Assembly: GCA_024234055.1 (NCBI GenBank)
Contig: JACKOW010000002.1
Location: 248,001 to 312,000 of the forward strand
Direction: 5' to 3'
Length of the DNA: 64,000 nucleotides
DNA from: Rhodanobacteraceae bacterium
GTDB lineage: Bacteria; Pseudomonadota; Gammaproteobacteria; Xanthomonadales; SZUA-5
The notes below the pieces were generated by a model. It saw only the letters and a program-made list of their open reading frames with translations. It did no database searches and was not told where the DNA came from. Below, piece by piece: positions 26,593 through 36,160 of the stretch. Positions within the stretch are counted from its first letter, which is position 1, and each line of letters opens with the position of its first letter. The position numbers and the translations under genes were made by a program.

Positions 26593-27981
26593 ATGTCGCG
26601 CAAGAGCAGCAACAAACGCCAGAACATTGCCGCCGAGCAGGAAAGTACGCTCAAGCAATGGCTGAAGCAGCGCCGCATCACCGAGGTGGAGTGCCTGGTG
26701 CCCGACCTCACTGGCAATGCCCGCGGCAAGATCATCCCGGCTGCCAAGTTTTCCCATGACTATGGCACGCGCTTGCCCGAGGGCATCTTCGCAACCACCG
26801 TCACCGGCGACTATCCCGATGAATACGATGAACTGATCAGTCCCTCGGATTCGGACATGTATCTGCGGCCCGATCCGGAAACCGTGCGCATGGTGCCCTG
26901 GGCCAGCGACCCCACGGCGCAGGTGATCCACGATTGCTACACCCGCGAGGGCCGTCCGCACGATCTGGCGCCGCGCAATGTGCTGCGCCGGGTGCTGGCG
27001 CTTTATGAGGGCCTAGGTCTGCGCCCGGTGGTTGCGCCGGAGGTGGAGTTCTTCCTGGTGCAGAAGAACACCGATCCGGATTTTCCGCTGCAGCCGCCGG
27101 CGGGACGCTCGGGCCGGCCAGAAACGGCGCGTCAGTCCTACTCCATCGATGCGGTCAACGAGTTCGACCCGATTCTCGATCTGATGTACGACTATGCCGA
27201 GACCATGGAACTCGACGTCGATACGCTGATCCACGAATCGGGCGCCGGTCAGCTGGAGGTCAATTTCCAGCACGCCGATGCGCTGACGCGAGCCGACCAG
27301 GTGTTCCTGTTCAAGCGCAGCATGCGCGAAGCGGCAATGCGCCATGGCATCTACGCCACCTTCCTGGCCAAGCCGATGGAGAATGAGCCCGGCAGTGCCA
27401 TGCACATCCACCAGAGCCTGATCGACCTCAAGAGCGGCGAGAACCTGTTTGCTGGCGACGAACCCGGGCAGCACAGCGAGATGTTCCTCAACTATCTGGG
27501 TGGCTTGCAGAAGTACGTGCCCACGGCGATGGCCTTCTTTGCGCCCAACGTCAATTCCTACCGGCGGCTGGTGTTCGGTAGCGTGGCGCCCATCAATGTG
27601 CAGTGGGGCTACGACAACCGCACCTGCGGCCTGCGCGTACCGATGGACACGCTGGAAAACACCCGGGTCGAGAGCCGCTTTGCCGGCTCCGATGCCAATC
27701 CCTATCTGGCCATGGCGGCCACGTTGGCCTGTGGCTACCTCGGCATCATCGAGAAGCTGCAGCCCACTGAACCCTTGACCGGCAGCGCCCAGGACAAGGG
27801 CTTCGCCCTGCCGCGCTCCCTCGAAGAAGCACTGGCCCTGCTGCGCGGCTGCAAGACCCTGCGCGGCCTGCTTGGCGACCGCTTCGTGGCCTGCTACACG
27901 GCAGTCAAGAGCAAGGAGTACGAGACTTATCTGCGGGTGATCAGCTCGTGGGAGCGGGAGTTCTTGTTGCTCACCGTTTGA
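26593..27981 (+). CDS. puuA: Gamma-glutamylputrescine synthetase family, copy 2
   Basis: ATG 26593 starts 2 bp after the puuD stop; the product is 462 residues. Motifs match the glutamine synthetase family: VECLVPDLTGNARGKIIPA, VAPEVEFFLVQ, ESGAGQLEVNFQH, GSAMHIHQSL, and NRTCGLRVPMDTLENTRVESR in the ATP-binding region. Compared with copy 1 it has a longer N-terminus and different loops. It should glutamylate putrescine or a related amine. It leads into the aminotransferase gene through hairpin H4. Confidence 0.85.
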   Translation: MSRKSSNKRQNIAAEQESTLKQWLKQRRITEVECLVPDLTGNARGKIIPAAKFSHDYGTRLPEGIFATTVTGDYPDEYDELISPSDSDMYLRPDPETVRMVPWASDPTAQVIHDCYTREGRPHDLAPRNVLRRVLALYEGLGLRPVVAPEVEFFLVQKNTDPDFPLQPPAGRSGRPETARQSYSIDAVNEFDPILDLMYDYAETMELDVDTLIHESGAGQLEVNFQHADALTRADQVFLFKRSMREAAMRHGIYATFLAKPMENEPGSAMHIHQSLIDLKSGENLFAGDEPGQHSEMFLNYLGGLQKYVPTAMAFFAPNVNSYRRLVFGSVAPINVQWGYDNRTCGLRVPMDTLENTRVESRFAGSDANPYLAMAATLACGYLGIIEKLQPTEPLTGSAQDKGFALPRSLEEALALLRGCKTLRGLLGDRFVACYTAVKSKEYETYLRVISSWEREFLLLTV

Positions 27982-28010
27982 GAAATCTGCTGCAAGTCAA
28001 AATCATTTTT

Positions 28011-28152
28011 CCGCAAAGGACGCAAAGGACGCCAAGAAGAGCTCAACAGCGATCGGATCAATTCAATGCTGGGTTGAAACAGGAAACGACATCAGCAAAC
28101 GTGTCAAATCCGTTGCCGTTGCTTTGTTTCGCGTCCTTTGCGTCCTTTGCGG
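28011..28152. repeat. Hairpin element H4 (CGCAAAGGA arms)
   Basis: The 22-bp arm at 28011-28032 (tandem CGCAAAGGA) has a perfect inverted copy at 28131-28152, with a 98-bp loop. The same arms, base for base, occur at 42530-42551 and 42630-42651 with an unrelated loop. It lies just before the aminotransferase ribosome-binding site. Confidence 0.9.
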
Positions 28153-28180
28153 ACAACCAGCTCTTATAGCCGGAGGATCT

Positions 28181-29551
28181 GTGACCCAACCCGACACCCG
28201 CACCCTGCAGCAACTCGACGCTGCCTACCACCTACATCCCTTCAACGACAATGCGGCGCTGGCGCAGAAAGGCACGCGCATCCTGACCCGAGGCGAAGGG
28301 GCTTATGTCTGGGACTCCCAGGGCAACAAGCTGCTGGACGGCTTTGCCGGGCTGTGGTGCGTCAACATCGGCTACGGACGCCCCGAGATGGGTGCCGCCG
28401 CCGCTCGTCAGATGACCGAGCTGGCCTACTACAACAGCTTCTTCCAGTGCACCACCGAACCCACCGTACGGCTATCGGCCAAGCTCGCCGAACTATCGCC
28501 ATACGATTTGAACCACGCTTTTTTTGCCAATTCCGGCTCGGAGGCCAACGACACCATATTGCGCATGGTGCGGCATTTCTGGGCGGTGCAGGATCAACCG
28601 CAGAAGAACATCTTCATCGGCCGCTTCAACGGCTATCACGGCTCGACGGTCGGCGGCGCCAGCCTGGGTGGATTCAAGGGCATGCACGATCAGGGCGGAT
28701 TGCCGATTCCCAACATCCACCACATCGACCCGCCCTTCTGGTTCATCGACGGCGGCGATCTCTCGCCGGAGGAATACGGCCTGGTGGCCGCTCGCCGCCT
28801 GGAAACCAAGATTCTAGAGCTGGGACCAGAGCGCGTAGCTGCCTTCATCGGCGAACCGATCATGGGCGCCATCGGCGTCTACATTCCGCCGATGAGCTAT
28901 TGGCCGGAGATCGAACGTATCTGCCGCAAGTACGACGTGCTGCTGGTGGCCGATGAAGTGATCTGCGGCTTCGGCCGCACCGGCGAGTGGTTCGGCTCGC
29001 AGTACTTCAACTTCCGCCCGGACATCATGACCATCGCCAAGGGCCTGACCAGTGGTTACATCCCGCTGGGTGCCTCGATGTTCAACGACCGCATCGCCAA
29101 GGTGCTGGCCGAAAAGGGCGGCGAGTTGAACCATGGCTACACCTATTCCGGGCACCCGGTCTGCTGCGCCGTGGCCCTGGAGAACATTCGCATCCTGCAG
29201 GAAGAGCACATCATCGATACCTGCAAGGCCGACACCGGCCCCTACCTGCAGCAACGCTGGATGGAGCTCGGTGCACATCCGCTGGTGGGCGAAGCCCGGA
29301 TCGCCGGCATGGTCGGCGCGCTCGAACTGGTACCGAACAAGCCCGAACGCAAGAATTTTGCCGAACGCGGCAAGGTCGGCAGCCGCTGCCGCGACATCGC
29401 CCTCAAGAACGGACTGATCCTGCGCGCCACCAATGACACCATGCTGCTGTCACCGCCGCTGATCATCTCGCGCGCTCAGGTCGACGAGCTGGTCGAGAAG
29501 GCCTGGAAGTCGTTGGACATGACCGCGAAGGAGTTGGGGATTGTCGGCTGA
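28181..29551 (+). CDS. Class III aminotransferase (SpuC-like, putrescine/omega-amino acid)
   Basis: GTG 28181 lies five bases behind GGAGG and is preferred over an upstream frame that reads through the hairpin repeat; the product is 456 residues. NSGSEANDTILRMVRHFW and NGYHGSTVGGASLGG are class III signatures, LLVADEVICGFGRTGEWFGS has the PLP-binding Asp, and MTIAKGLTSGYIPLGAS has the Schiff-base Lys. This subgroup moves amino groups from putrescine, cadaverine or beta-alanine to pyruvate. Position between puuA and potF supports putrescine. It provides a bypass of the glutamylated route. Confidence 0.85.
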   Translation: MTQPDTRTLQQLDAAYHLHPFNDNAALAQKGTRILTRGEGAYVWDSQGNKLLDGFAGLWCVNIGYGRPEMGAAAARQMTELAYYNSFFQCTTEPTVRLSAKLAELSPYDLNHAFFANSGSEANDTILRMVRHFWAVQDQPQKNIFIGRFNGYHGSTVGGASLGGFKGMHDQGGLPIPNIHHIDPPFWFIDGGDLSPEEYGLVAARRLETKILELGPERVAAFIGEPIMGAIGVYIPPMSYWPEIERICRKYDVLLVADEVICGFGRTGEWFGSQYFNFRPDIMTIAKGLTSGYIPLGASMFNDRIAKVLAEKGGELNHGYTYSGHPVCCAVALENIRILQEEHIIDTCKADTGPYLQQRWMELGAHPLVGEARIAGMVGALELVPNKPERKNFAERGKVGSRCRDIALKNGLILRATNDTMLLSPPLIISRAQVDELVEKAWKSLDMTAKELGIVG

Positions 29552-29797
29552 GCCAGTTCTGCCACCGGCAGTTCACCCAGCAGGCGGTCGCTGTGGAGGG
29601 CGCCGCGGCGAGGCGCGGCGGTGTATCTGCCTGAAGATCACAAGCGGCCGCGCAGGCGCGCGTCCCTCCTCAAAGCCGCAGGCCACAGGTCATCGCTTCT
29701 CGAAGCTGATTGACAAGCTGCACATTCAGTGGGAAAAACGATCGATCACTTTGCGGATGCGCTGACTGCAGCCGCCCAACCTCAAGGAGAAACCCTG
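29552..29797. other. Intergenic region before potF
   Basis: The 246 bp hold imperfect GC-rich inversions (GGCGCCGCGGCGAGGCGC near 29598) and the potF ribosome-binding site AAGGAGA (29783-29789). No gene is seen. Confidence 0.4.
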
Positions 29798-30946
29798 ATG
29801 AAACTCCGTATTGGTTTGTTGGCGCTGGCAATCGCCAGCCTCGTGGCCTGTGGCCAGAGCGAGGCTCCGAAAGATACAGCAGCCGCCACCCCCGCGGCAC
29901 CGGCAGCACCCAAGGCTGAAGACAAGGTGCTGAATGTACTGAACTGGTCGGACTACATCGCCGAAGACACCATCGCCAACTTCGAGAAGGAAACCGGCAT
30001 CAAGGTCACCTACGATGTCTTCGACAGCAATGAGGTGCTTGAAGCCAAGCTGATGACCGGCAACTCCGGCTACGACGTGGTGGTGCCGTCCCTGACCTTC
30101 CTCGCCCGACAGATCCAGGCCGGCGTGTTCATGGAGCTGGACAAGAGCAAGTTGCCAAACCTCAAGAACATGGATCCGAAGATCCAGGCGCTGATTGCCC
30201 AGAACGACCCCGGCAATGCGCATGCGGTGAACTATCTGTGGGGCACCACCGGCATCGCCTACAACGAAGACAAGTTGAAGGAGCGCCTGGGCGACAACGC
30301 CCCCATCGACGATTGGAAGATGATCTTCGACCCCGAATACATCTCGAAGATGACCGATTGCGGCGTCTACATCCTCGATACGCCGTCGGAAATCCTGCCG
30401 ATTGCCCTGCTCTATCTGGGCGAAGAGCCCAACAGCTTTGATCCGGCAGTGATCCAGAAGGGCGTGGATCTGATGATGAAGATCCGTCCCTACATCACCC
30501 AGTTCCATTCCTCGCAGGTGATCGATGCCATGGCCAACGGCGACGCCTGCCTGGCCATCGCCTGGTCGGGCGACATCATCCAGGCCGCCGACCGTGCCGA
30601 GGAAGCCGGCAAGGGCGTCAAGGTGGGCTACAGCATTCCCAAGCAGGGTGCACCGGTGTGGTTCGACATGATGGCCATCCCCAAGGATGCCCCACACCCG
30701 AACAACGCGCACATCTTCATCAACTACATGATGAAGCCGGAAGTCATGGCCGGCATTCAGAACTACGTCAGCTACGCCAGCGGCAATGCCGAAGCCAAGA
30801 AACTGGTGGATCCGGAAGTGCTGGCCGACGGCCGCGTATTCCCGAGCGACGAAGTCTCGGCCACCCTGTTCAACCTGGCCGTGATCCCGCCCGAAGTCGA
30901 CCGCATCTTCAACCGCGCCTGGACCACGATCAAGACCGGCCAGTAA
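29798..30946 (+). CDS. potF: Putrescine ABC transporter substrate-binding lipoprotein PotF
   Basis: The 382-residue protein starts MKLRIGLLALAIASLVACGQ, a lipoprotein signal with lipobox LVAC, followed by an Ala/Pro linker. VLNVLNWSDYIAEDTIANFE opens the PotD/PotF fold. SGYDVVVPSLTFLARQIQAG, WGTTGIAYNEDKL and CLAIAWSGDIIQAADRAEEA are typical of putrescine or spermidine binders. It captures the polyamine in the periplasm and feeds PotGHI. The gene is followed by the repeat-flanked four-helix-bundle gene, which separates it from potG. ATG 29798 has a strong ribosome-binding site. Confidence 0.9.
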   Translation: MKLRIGLLALAIASLVACGQSEAPKDTAAATPAAPAAPKAEDKVLNVLNWSDYIAEDTIANFEKETGIKVTYDVFDSNEVLEAKLMTGNSGYDVVVPSLTFLARQIQAGVFMELDKSKLPNLKNMDPKIQALIAQNDPGNAHAVNYLWGTTGIAYNEDKLKERLGDNAPIDDWKMIFDPEYISKMTDCGVYILDTPSEILPIALLYLGEEPNSFDPAVIQKGVDLMMKIRPYITQFHSSQVIDAMANGDACLAIAWSGDIIQAADRAEEAGKGVKVGYSIPKQGAPVWFDMMAIPKDAPHPNNAHIFINYMMKPEVMAGIQNYVSYASGNAEAKKLVDPEVLADGRVFPSDEVSATLFNLAVIPPEVDRIFNRAWTTIKTGQ

Positions 30947-30948
30947 AG

Positions 30949-31420
30949 GCTGGTTGCTGGTTGCTGGTCGTCGGTTGTCGGTTGTCGGTCGTTGGCTGGC
31001 TGTCGGAGGAAACGATGGATGTGAAGCAGAGCTATCGGGACTTGGTGGTTTGGCAGCGCGCAATCGACCTGACGCCGGCCGTTTACCTGGCCATCAGGAC
31101 CTTCCCTACTTTCGAGACCTACGCCCTGACGGATCAGATTCGCAGGGCGGTGGTTTCGATTCCAGCGAATATTGCTGAGGGACAGGGCAGGCAGCATCGG
31201 AAAGAGTTCCTTCAGCACCTGAATATCGCCAAGGGCAGCCTGGCCGAGCTGCACACGCTGTTGGTCGTGGCTCACAAACTTGATTACCTCACGCCGAACC
31301 AACTTTTGATTTTGGAAGACCAACTGGGTGAAGTGGCACGCCCTCTAAACGGATTGATTGGGCATCTGGGTCGCGGAACGCGACCTTCACCGACAACCGA
31401 CAACCGACAACCGACAACCG
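30949..31420. repeat. Heptamer hairpin element H5 (CGGTTGT arms) enclosing a gene
   Basis: A GGTTGCT/CGGTTGT array (30949-31005) and a CCGACAACCGACAACC array (31390-31420) form an inverted pair; the perfect core pairs 17 bp of the left arm (30972-30988). Between them lies a complete four-helix-bundle gene. The layout recalls the intervening sequences of 23S rRNA, which carry S23 genes inside a stem. Confidence 0.85.
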
Positions 31421-31437
31421 TCGAGGCCCATCCATGA
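31015..31437 (+). CDS. Four-helix-bundle protein (S23/avd-like)
   Basis: ATG 31015 follows GGAGGAAA. The 140-residue product has the S23 pattern: YRDLVVWQRAIDLTPAVYL, TDQIRRAVVSIPANIAEGQG, REFLQHLNIAKGSLAELHT and four predicted amphipathic helices. The family includes proteins coded within 23S rRNA intervening sequences and avd of diversity-generating retroelements; biochemical role is unclear, with nucleic-acid binding proposed. Residues 123-134 are encoded by the right CAACCGA array (PTTDNRQPTT), so the repeat has become coding. The stop TGA overlaps the potG ATG. There is no reverse transcriptase nearby. Confidence 0.88.
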   Translation: MDVKQSYRDLVVWQRAIDLTPAVYLAIRTFPTFETYALTDQIRRAVVSIPANIAEGQGRQHRKEFLQHLNIAKGSLAELHTLLVVAHKLDYLTPNQLLILEDQLGEVARPLNGLIGHLGRGTRPSPTTDNRQPTTVEAHP

Positions 31438-32591
31438 CAGCAACAGGCGACGCGACACCCGCTGCCTCGACGTCCACCCCCGGCGGGCGCCCGGACAAGC
31501 GTGGCGATGACTATCTGGTCATCGACACCATCCGCAAGGAGTTCGATGGCTTCGTCGCCGTCGACGATGTCAGCATCACCATTCGTCAGGGCGAGATCTT
31601 CGCCCTGCTCGGCGCCTCCGGCTGCGGTAAATCCACGCTGCTGCGGGTATTGGCCGGCTTTGAGAAGCCCACCGCCGGGCGCGTCATTCTGGCGGGGGAT
31701 GATCTGACCGGTCTGCCGCCATTCCAGCGGCCGGTAAACATGATGTTCCAATCCTATGCGCTGTTTCCGCACATGACGGTGGAGCAGAACATTGCCTTCG
31801 GATTGAAGCAGGACGGGCTGGAGAAGACCGCCATCCAGCGACGCGTCGACGAAATGCTGACCACCGTCCAGATGACCCGATTTGCCAAGCGCAAGCCGCA
31901 TCAGCTGTCGGGCGGCCAGCAGCAACGGGTGGCACTGGCCCGTTCCCTCGCCAAGGGCCCCAAACTGCTGCTGCTGGACGAACCGATGGGCGCGCTCGAC
32001 AAGAAGCTGCGCTCGCAGATGCAACTCGAACTGGTCGACATCATCGAGAAGCTCGGCGTGACCTGCGTGATGGTTACCCACGATCAGGAAGAGGCCATGA
32101 CCATGGCCCACCGGATCGCGATCATGGACGCCGGATCCATACGCCAGCTCGGCCCGCCGGACGAAATCTACGAGCAACCCAACAGCCGCTACACCGCTGA
32201 GTTCATCGGCTCGGTGAACTTGTTCGAGGGCAAGATCGACAAGGACGAGAAGGACTTCATCACCATCGATTGTCCAAATCTGCCGGATCCGATCTACGTG
32301 GCCCACGGCGTGACCGGATTCGAAGGCATGGACGTGGCATTTGCGCTGCGTCCAGAAAAGGTCCGCATCAGCAAGAACGAACCCACCGAGCCACACAACA
32401 AGGCTCACGGCATCATCGAGGACATCGCCTATTTCGGCAGTCACTCGGTCTACCACGTGCGATTGGACCGTGGCGACAAGGTGATGTGCAATTTCGTCAA
32501 TCAGGAGCGCTGGGCTTCGGAGAACTTCACCTGGAACGACGCGGTCTGGATCTCCTGGGGAGATCTGGAAGGCGTGGTGCTGACCTCATGA
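31434..32591 (+). CDS. potG: Polyamine ABC transporter ATP-binding protein PotG
   Basis: A 385-residue ABC ATPase with Walker A GASGCGKST (60-68), Q-loop (near 106), signature LSGGQ (158-162), Walker B LLLLDEP (178-184) and the switch His in VMVTHDQEEAMTMA. The C-terminal third is a TOBE-like regulatory domain. The order potF-potG-potH-potI and the partner genes point to putrescine rather than spermidine. Its ATG lies within the stop of the four-helix-bundle gene, and its own stop overlaps potH, so translation is coupled on both sides. Confidence 0.9.
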   Translation: MTATGDATPAASTSTPGGRPDKRGDDYLVIDTIRKEFDGFVAVDDVSITIRQGEIFALLGASGCGKSTLLRVLAGFEKPTAGRVILAGDDLTGLPPFQRPVNMMFQSYALFPHMTVEQNIAFGLKQDGLEKTAIQRRVDEMLTTVQMTRFAKRKPHQLSGGQQQRVALARSLAKGPKLLLLDEPMGALDKKLRSQMQLELVDIIEKLGVTCVMVTHDQEEAMTMAHRIAIMDAGSIRQLGPPDEIYEQPNSRYTAEFIGSVNLFEGKIDKDEKDFITIDCPNLPDPIYVAHGVTGFEGMDVAFALRPEKVRISKNEPTEPHNKAHGIIEDIAYFGSHSVYHVRLDRGDKVMCNFVNQERWASENFTWNDAVWISWGDLEGVVLTS

Positions 32592-33505
32592 GCGCCCGGA
32601 CCGGTGGCTGGCGGCGTTTTGTCCCCGGCGCGCGCTGGGGTCTGATCTCCATTCCCTATTTCTGGCTGCTGCTGTTCTTTGCCATTCCTTTTCTGATCGC
32701 GCTGAAGATCTCCTTCGCCAAGGCCGCGATTGCCATGCCGCCGTACACCGACATCCTCTACTGGGTGGACGGTTTCCCCATCCTCAAGCTACGCGGCGAG
32801 AACTATCTGTTCCTGGCTGGTGACAGCATCTACGTCAACGCCTATCTGAGTTCGCTGAAGATCGCGGTTGTTTCGACCCTGTTGTGTCTGGCGATCGGCT
32901 ACCCCATGGCCTACGCCATTTCGCGGATGAGCCCGGCGACACGGAATATTGCGCTGCTGCTGGTGATTCTGCCCTCGTGGACCAGCTTCCTGATCCGCAT
33001 CTACGCCTGGGTGGGCATCCTCAAGCCCAATGGCCTGATCAACAACTTCCTGATGAACATCGGCCTGATCGGCGAGCCCTTGAAGTTGCTGCACACACCC
33101 ATCGCCGTCTACATCGGCATCGTTTATGCCTACCTGCCCTTCATGGTCTTGCCGCTCTACACCAATCTGGTCAAGCACGACCATCGTTTGCTGGAAGCCG
33201 CTTCAGATCTGGGCGCCAAGCCCTGGCAGGCCTTCCTCAAGGTGACGCTGCCGCTGTCCAAGGCCGGGATCATCGCCGGCTGCATGCTGGTAGCGATTCC
33301 CGCCGTGGGCGAGTTCGTGATCCCGGAGATGCTCGGTGGCCCGGACACGCTGATGATCGGCCGCGTGCTCTGGCAGGAGTTCTTCAACAACCGCGATTGG
33401 CCGGTGGCCTCGGCCGTGGCCATGATCATGCTGGCGCTGCTGATCATCCCCATCGTCATGTTCCATCGGGCGCAGTCGAAGGAAATGGAGGGGAAATTGG
33501 TATGA
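32588..33505 (+). CDS. potH: Putrescine ABC transporter permease PotH
   Basis: ATG 32588 overlaps the potG stop (ATGA); product 305 residues. The membrane protein has about six helices and the EAA loop (LLEAASDLGAKPWQAFLKVTLPLS) that docks the ATPase. FWLLLFFAIPFLIALKISFA begins the first helix. It forms the pore with PotI. The open frame upstream of 32588 is antisense-like reading of potG and is rejected. Confidence 0.9.
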   Translation: MSARTGGWRRFVPGARWGLISIPYFWLLLFFAIPFLIALKISFAKAAIAMPPYTDILYWVDGFPILKLRGENYLFLAGDSIYVNAYLSSLKIAVVSTLLCLAIGYPMAYAISRMSPATRNIALLLVILPSWTSFLIRIYAWVGILKPNGLINNFLMNIGLIGEPLKLLHTPIAVYIGIVYAYLPFMVLPLYTNLVKHDHRLLEAASDLGAKPWQAFLKVTLPLSKAGIIAGCMLVAIPAVGEFVIPEMLGGPDTLMIGRVLWQEFFNNRDWPVASAVAMIMLALLIIPIVMFHRAQSKEMEGKLV

Positions 33506-33508
33506 GAT

Positions 33509-33680
33509 ACGGGGCACGAGAAACGGGGCACGGGGCACGGGAGCAGCGCGGCATGCTGCAAATCTCTTGCAATCGGGTTGTAGGGCCATGGACAGAGAGA
33601 TTCCCGCCTGACTGCCATCGGACAGCGGACTCCACCGCGCTTCCCGTGCCCCCTGCCCCCTGCCCCGTGCCCCGCTTCTC
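33509..33680. repeat. Heptamer hairpin element H6 (GGGGCAC arms)
   Basis: A GGGGCAC/GGGCACG array (33509-33542) and its imperfect inverse (33642-33680, GTGCCCC units) flank a loop of about 100 bp. It sits in the potH-potI junction, where the two genes would otherwise be expected to overlap or nearly so. Confidence 0.85.
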
Positions 33681-33698
33681 CAACCGAGGCGCTTCACG

Positions 33699-34541
33699 AT
33701 GAATGCATCCCGCACCTCCAAATGGAGCTGGCTCTTCCTCGGCGTCGGTTTCTTCTTCCTGTATGCGCCGATGCTCAGCCTGATCATCTATTCCTTCAAC
33801 GAGAACCGCCTGGTGACGGTGTGGTCGGGCTTTTCGGTGAAGTGGTACGGCGAGTTGATGCAGGACGACCAGATGCTCAGCGCCGCCTGGGTGAGCCTGC
33901 GCATCGCCTTCTACACCGCCTGTGCGTCGGTGGTGCTGGGTACCATGGCCGGGATGGTGATGACGCGCATGCGCGCGTTCCCGGGCAAGACCCTGTTTGC
34001 GGCGATGATCACCGCGCCGCTGGTGATGCCCGAAGTCATCACTGGACTGTCGCTGCTGCTGCTGTTCGTGTCCCTGAGCACCTGGACCGGCATCGACATG
34101 TCACGCGGCATGATGACCATCTGGATCGCCCACGTGACCATGTGCATGGCCTTCGTCACCGTGATCATTTCCTCGCGCCTGGCCGAGCTAGACCGCTCGC
34201 TGGAAGAGGCGGCAATGGATCTGGGTGCCAATCGCATCAAGGTGTTCTTCGTGATCACCCTGCCGATCATCTCGCCGGCGTTGATCTCCGGCTGGCTGCT
34301 GGCCTTCACGCTGTCGCTGGACGATCTGGTGCTGGCCAGCTTCGTTTCCGGCCCCTCATCGACCACCCTGCCCATGCAGGTGTTCTCGTCGGCGCGCATG
34401 GGTGTCAGCCCCAAGATCAACGCCCTGGCGACCATCCTGATCGTCACCGTATCCCTGGTCGGCGTCATCGGCTGGTACTTCATGGAACGCGCCGAGCGTC
34501 GTCGCCAGATGGAGATGAAGATGGCGACCAAGCAGGAGTGA
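33699..34541 (+). CDS. potI: Putrescine ABC transporter permease PotI
   Basis: The 280-residue permease has six hydrophobic helices, starting SWLFLGVGFFFLYAPMLSLI, and the EAA loop LEEAAMDLGANRIKVFFVITLP. DDLVLASFVSGPSSTTLPM is typical of PotC/PotI. It completes the PotFGHI complex in the inner membrane. The start ATG 33699 lies 19 bp after hairpin H6, which separates it from potH by 193 bp. After the stop another CGGTTGT array follows. Confidence 0.9.
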   Translation: MNASRTSKWSWLFLGVGFFFLYAPMLSLIIYSFNENRLVTVWSGFSVKWYGELMQDDQMLSAAWVSLRIAFYTACASVVLGTMAGMVMTRMRAFPGKTLFAAMITAPLVMPEVITGLSLLLLFVSLSTWTGIDMSRGMMTIWIAHVTMCMAFVTVIISSRLAELDRSLEEAAMDLGANRIKVFFVITLPIISPALISGWLLAFTLSLDDLVLASFVSGPSSTTLPMQVFSSARMGVSPKINALATILIVTVSLVGVIGWYFMERAERRRQMEMKMATKQE

Positions 34542-34585
34542 GGCTGGTTGGTGGTTATTGGGTGTCGGTTGTCGGTTGTCGGTTT
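34541..34585. repeat. Tandem-repeat array H7 (CGGTTGT)
   Basis: Several copies of GGTTGT/CGGTTGT start on the last base of potI. The unit is the one used in H5, but no inverted partner is seen before rhlE. It ends the potFGHI operon. Confidence 0.75.
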
Positions 34586-34603
34586 GTAGCGTAGGCCGAG
34601 GCG

Positions 34604-34790
34604 CAGCCCAGCCCCTGTGGGAGCGGACTTTGTCCGCGAACGGCGACGCGACAAGGCAAGTCTGACGGTCGCGACACAAGGTCGCTCCTACGGTAGGAGC
34701 GACCTCGTGTCGCGACCGGTGATGCGCCAACCGAGCCCACCGATGCCAGGCCGATCGCGGACAGATTCCGCTCCCACAGGTCGGCAGCAA
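34604..34790. repeat. GTAGGAGCGACC / GGGAGCGGAC palindrome cluster
   Basis: Two GGTCGCTCCTAC/GTAGGAGCGACC units meet near 34690, and GTGGGAGCGGACTTTGTCC (34617 onward) has a reverse partner near 34760-34780. The same families recur near 42349-42420, 42690-42800, 49120-49196 and 58380-58412. Confidence 0.7.
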
Positions 34791-34809
34791 CGGCAAACCC
34801 CACAAACAA

Positions 34810-34834
34810 CGCAGCCCGCACGGTGCGGGCTGCG
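34810..34834 (-). terminator. Rho-independent-like terminator for rhlE
   Basis: An 11-bp perfect stem (CGCAGCCCGCA with its inverse) closes a CGG loop. On the minus strand it is followed by TTGTTTG, giving a modest T-rich tail just beyond the rhlE stop. It may also end potI transcripts. Confidence 0.65.
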
Positions 34835-34855
34835 AGGTGTCATTGGAGCAAGCGC

Positions 34856-36160
<1,305 letters not shown>

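Noticed and set aside
29552..29797. Riboswitch-like leader before potF
   Set aside because: GC-rich inversions are present, but no known polyamine or other riboswitch consensus is seen.
31015..31437. Diversity-generating retroelement with avd
   Set aside because: The four-helix-bundle protein resembles avd, but there is no reverse transcriptase, template repeat or variable repeat in the window.
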